From Bifidobacterium choloepi (GTDB lineage Bacteria; Actinomycetota; Actinomycetes; Actinomycetales; Bifidobacteriaceae): a DNA stretch of 64,000 nt. Position 1 is the stretch's first letter; each line of letters begins with the position of its first letter. A model generated the notes under the pieces. That model made no database searches. It saw only the letters and a program-made list of their open reading frames with translations, and had not been told where the DNA came from. Below, one piece after another: positions 62,041 through 64,000 of the stretch. The stretch is taken from positions 744,001 to 808,000 of the forward strand of contig NZ_VYSG01000001.1 of NCBI RefSeq assembly GCF_010667615.1, read 5' to 3'. The translations under genes were made by a program, and so were the position numbers.

Positions 62041-62058
62041 GGGTGACCTAGTTCACAA
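62041..62058 (-). promoter_or_regulatory. possible Rex operator upstream of adhE
   Basis: GGGTGAC-CTAG-TTCACAA resembles the Rex consensus TTGTGAA-NNNN-TTCACAA: one half is perfect, the other keeps GTGA. It lies about 110 bp before adhE. Rex controls adhE by NADH/NAD ratio in several Gram-positive bacteria; here it is inferred. The 61935-62370 gap also has an AT-rich stretch but no gene. Confidence 0.4.
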
Positions 62059-62370
62059 ATCTAGCGAACCGGGGCCAACTTTTTCCAGCCTCGGCCGTGT
62101 CGCGGCGGTTTGTGAGTTTCTGTTTGTTTCATGTTTGCAACCGTTCTTCTTTTGAAAATATTTCCGAACGATTCGCCCCATTTGAAACATTTTGTTCGGT
62201 TTTAAGCCGTACCGCACAACACGATTTTGTCCACCATATTCCGACTTCCATCAAGGCCCTTTCGAAAAGCACAGAATCTCCGCAACCTTTTGCGAAGGGT
62301 TTTGCTATAAGTAGTGGCAGGAGTTTCGAGAGCAAGAATCGTTCAATTTTTGGGAGGAACGACGAACACG

Positions 62371-63531
62371 ATGAAGACCGACGACAACGCCGGCACCACC
62401 GTCAAGCAGCGCAACCGCATCGCGCTGCTGACGATGCTGTACCGCGGCGACCCCGCCACGAAGCAGGACATCGCCCGCCAGATCAACCTGAGCCTGCCGA
62501 CCGTCACCGAGAACCTCAACGCGCTCGAGGAGCAGGGGCTCGTCATCCGCGCCGAGCTGCAGGAGTCGACCGGCGGCCGCAAGCCGCAGACGTTCACGTT
62601 CAACTCGCAGCACTTCCTCGCGATCGGCGTCGCGATGAGGTCGACCGAGCTCGTCGTGCAGGCCATCGACCTGCACGGCAACACGATCATGCGCCGCCGG
62701 CGCCAGATCCCGTTCCACAACGAGGCGTCCTACTACCGGCGCGTCGGCACGCTCGTCGAGGAGTTCGCCGCCGAAGTCGAGAAGAAGGGCAGCCACGTGC
62801 TCGGCGTCGCGATCGCGATTTCCGGCACCGTGTCCGTCAACGGCCCCGAGCTGTCGGTGGCGTCCGACGCCGAATGGGCCGACCGCAACCTGCCGCTCGC
62901 GACGATCGCGCAGGTCACGCAGCAGCGCTGCATCCTCGTCCGCCACGACGAGGCCGAGGCGATGGCGGAACTCTGGCACGACCCGACAATCGACGACGCC
63001 GCGTACATTTCCGTCGGACCGTCCGTCAACAGCGCCGTCATCGTCGACGGCACGCTGCACCGGCGCCGCCAGCCGTCGAACGCCGGCACGATCGGCCACA
63101 TGACGCTCGTGCGCGACGGCCTGATGTGCAGCTGCGGCAACCGCGGCTGCGTCAACGCCTACTGCTCGCTGCCGATGCTGCCCGAGGAGGGCGAGAGCCT
63201 GCCGGGCTTCTTCTCGGTGCTCGAGCAGGGCGAGGTCAACCACCGCCACCGGCTCAACGAATGGTTCGACAACCTCGCGCAGGCCATCGCGAACATGCGC
63301 TCGGTCATCCCGATGGACATCATCGTCGGCGGCCAGGCCGCGCACTATCTCGACGACGACGACATCGCGACGCTGTACTCGCGCGTCAACGCCATCGAGC
63401 ACAACGATCCGTCCGCTCCCCCGGCGTTCCGCATGCGTCGCAGCCTGAACATCGACGAGCAGGACGTCATCGGCGCCGCGCTCGTGCTCGTGCGCGAATA
63501 CCTCGACCATCCGTACAGGATCTGCCAGTAG
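62371..63531 (+). CDS. ROK-family transcriptional regulator
   Basis: 386 residues from an ATG after GGGAGGAAC. The N-terminal winged helix (about 10-75) reads NRIALLTMLYRGDPATKQDIARQ in part, with the recognition helix in LSLPTVTENLNALEEQGLV. The ROK sugar-binding domain follows. Its zinc-binding motif CSCGNRGCVNAYC near 248 is intact, but the usual ExGH kinase histidine appears as GTIGHM. This layout matches NagC/XylR-type repressors, which respond to sugars. It is divergent from adhE and precedes the convergent glgX, so either could be a target. Confidence 0.9.
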   Translation: MKTDDNAGTTVKQRNRIALLTMLYRGDPATKQDIARQINLSLPTVTENLNALEEQGLVIRAELQESTGGRKPQTFTFNSQHFLAIGVAMRSTELVVQAIDLHGNTIMRRRRQIPFHNEASYYRRVGTLVEEFAAEVEKKGSHVLGVAIAISGTVSVNGPELSVASDAEWADRNLPLATIAQVTQQRCILVRHDEAEAMAELWHDPTIDDAAYISVGPSVNSAVIVDGTLHRRRQPSNAGTIGHMTLVRDGLMCSCGNRGCVNAYCSLPMLPEEGESLPGFFSVLEQGEVNHRHRLNEWFDNLAQAIANMRSVIPMDIIVGGQAAHYLDDDDIATLYSRVNAIEHNDPSAPPAFRMRRSLNIDEQDVIGAALVLVREYLDHPYRICQ

Positions 63532-63538
63532 GGCCTCC

Positions 63539-63582
63539 GGATGTCGCGAACCCGGGCTTTTCAGCCCGGGTCCGTGACATCC
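63539..63582. terminator. hairpin of the ATGTCRC/CCCGGG family between ROK gene and glgX
   Basis: GGATGTCGCGAACCCGGGC pairs with GCCCGGGTCCGTGACATCC (two mismatches or wobbles) around TTTTCA. It lies between two convergent genes, 8 bp from each, and so serves both. Confidence 0.75.
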
Positions 63583-63589
63583 GGGACAA

Positions 63590-64000
63590 TTACATCAGCA
63601 GGTCGCCCTCGGTCAGCAGGCTGATCGTCACCGGCGGGAAGGTCCAGAGGTTGTCGGGGGCGCCGGGCTCGGCGGAAGGAGCCGGCGTCTCGCCGGCCGT
63701 CTGGCAGGAACTCCACAGCACCTGCCACTCGCAGTCGCGCGGCATGTGGAAGTCCAGCGACTCGCGCGAGCCGTTGACGACGATGGCGACCGACGTCTCC
63801 TCCGACGTGCGCAGGCGCATCGTGAACGACCGCAGCGCCGTGTTGAACCAGTCGCTTTCCATCGGCGTCGTGCCGTCCGGCAGCAGCCACTGCACGCGCG
63901 ACGACGGCTTGAGCAGGCCAAGCTGCGACAGGCGCGTGAAGAAGTCCTCGTGCGTGTAGATGCCGAGCGACTTGCGGATGGCGACGAGCTCGGCGACCGA
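63590..64000 (-). CDS. glgX: glycogen debranching enzyme GlgX-type, C-terminal part (start outside window)
   Basis: The reading frame stays open to the window edge, so the gene begins to the right. The visible 136 codons match the end of GlgX/isoamylase-like alpha-glucosidases: LVAIRKSLGIYTHEDFF, VQWLLPDGTTPMESDW, a beta-sandwich stretch SVAIVVNGSRESLDFHMP and the closing YxxxPxTvxlL-like WTFPPVTISLLTEG. The catalytic residues lie outside the window. The enzyme trims branch points of glycogen and related glucans, which suits the nearby pgm and ROK-regulated sugar metabolism. Confidence 0.75.
   Translation of the reverse strand, partial: SVAELVAIRKSLGIYTHEDFFTRLSQLGLLKPSSRVQWLLPDGTTPMESDWFNTALRSFTMRLRTSEETSVAIVVNGSRESLDFHMPRDCEWQVLWSSCQTAGETPAPSAEPGAPDNLWTFPPVTISLLTEGDLLM

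Overview
The window is high-GC actinobacterial chromosome and the gene set points to Bifidobacterium or a close relative. The signs are adhE beside the S10/spc/alpha ribosomal clusters, nusA-infB-rbfA-truB-ribF-radA in one block, a glucose-type PTS EIIBCA next to phosphoglucomutase, a zinc-type uS14, and the tiny AURKAIP1/COX24-domain protein. This assignment rests on family recognition and remembered gene order, not on a database search. No insertion sequence, prophage, CRISPR array or rRNA gene is visible.

Layout. 1-0.76 kb: end of an O-acetylhomoserine sulfhydrylase gene, a terminator and tRNA-Pro. 0.9-7.6 kb: fetAB-like ABC pair, divergent from a PspC-domain envelope locus (PspC membrane protein, small membrane protein, PspC-sensor kinase, LuxR-type regulator). 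7.7-15.6 kb: accessory genes (TPR/DUF4037 and DUF4125 pair, membrane-anchored alpha/beta hydrolase, GntR regulator, 550-residue unknown). 15.6-24.9 kb: tRNA-Ser(UGA), serS, lipid kinase, pgm, PTS, RNase H, rpiA and a 29-codon ribosome-associated gene. 25-35.2 kb: leftward information-processing block (membrane protein, radA, ribF, truB, rbfA, infB, nusA). 35.3-39.6 kb: a repeat-bearing lipoprotein, a hairpin array, tRNA-Ser(CGA) and an island of five small membrane proteins. 39.6-56.7 kb: leftward truA, rplQ, rpoA, rpsK, rpsM, rpmJ, infA, adk, secY, then the spc and S10 ribosomal clusters from rplO to rpsJ. 57-64 kb: YwiC-like membrane protein, a long repeat-filled gap, adhE, a ROK regulator and the end of glgX.

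The most unusual content is non-coding. Four intergenic loci (17.1, 36.4, 44.7, 58.7 kb) hold tandem arrays of small inverted repeats. Their sequences are unrelated, but the spacing is rigid: 84 bp at the first (two copies), exactly 63 bp for six units at the second, 62 bp at the third, and 52 then 62 bp at the fourth. These are close to whole numbers of DNA helical turns, and arm spacing is fixed within a locus. Separately, a short motif (ACGATTC, often ACGATTCNTCCG, sometimes the full palindrome GGACGAWTCGTCC) recurs about 50 times in genes and spacers. Other repeat families are hairpins with ATGTCRC...CCCGGG arms (one a perfect 58-bp palindrome) and a GCGAAGC-loop hairpin element with two clear copies and one degenerate copy.

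How the genes work together: most of the window is growth machinery (ribosome, translation initiation, Sec export, RNA modification) beside central carbon genes that fit bifidobacterial sugar fermentation (PTS, Pgm, RpiA, GlgX, AdhE). Two envelope-related membrane protein groups are interposed.
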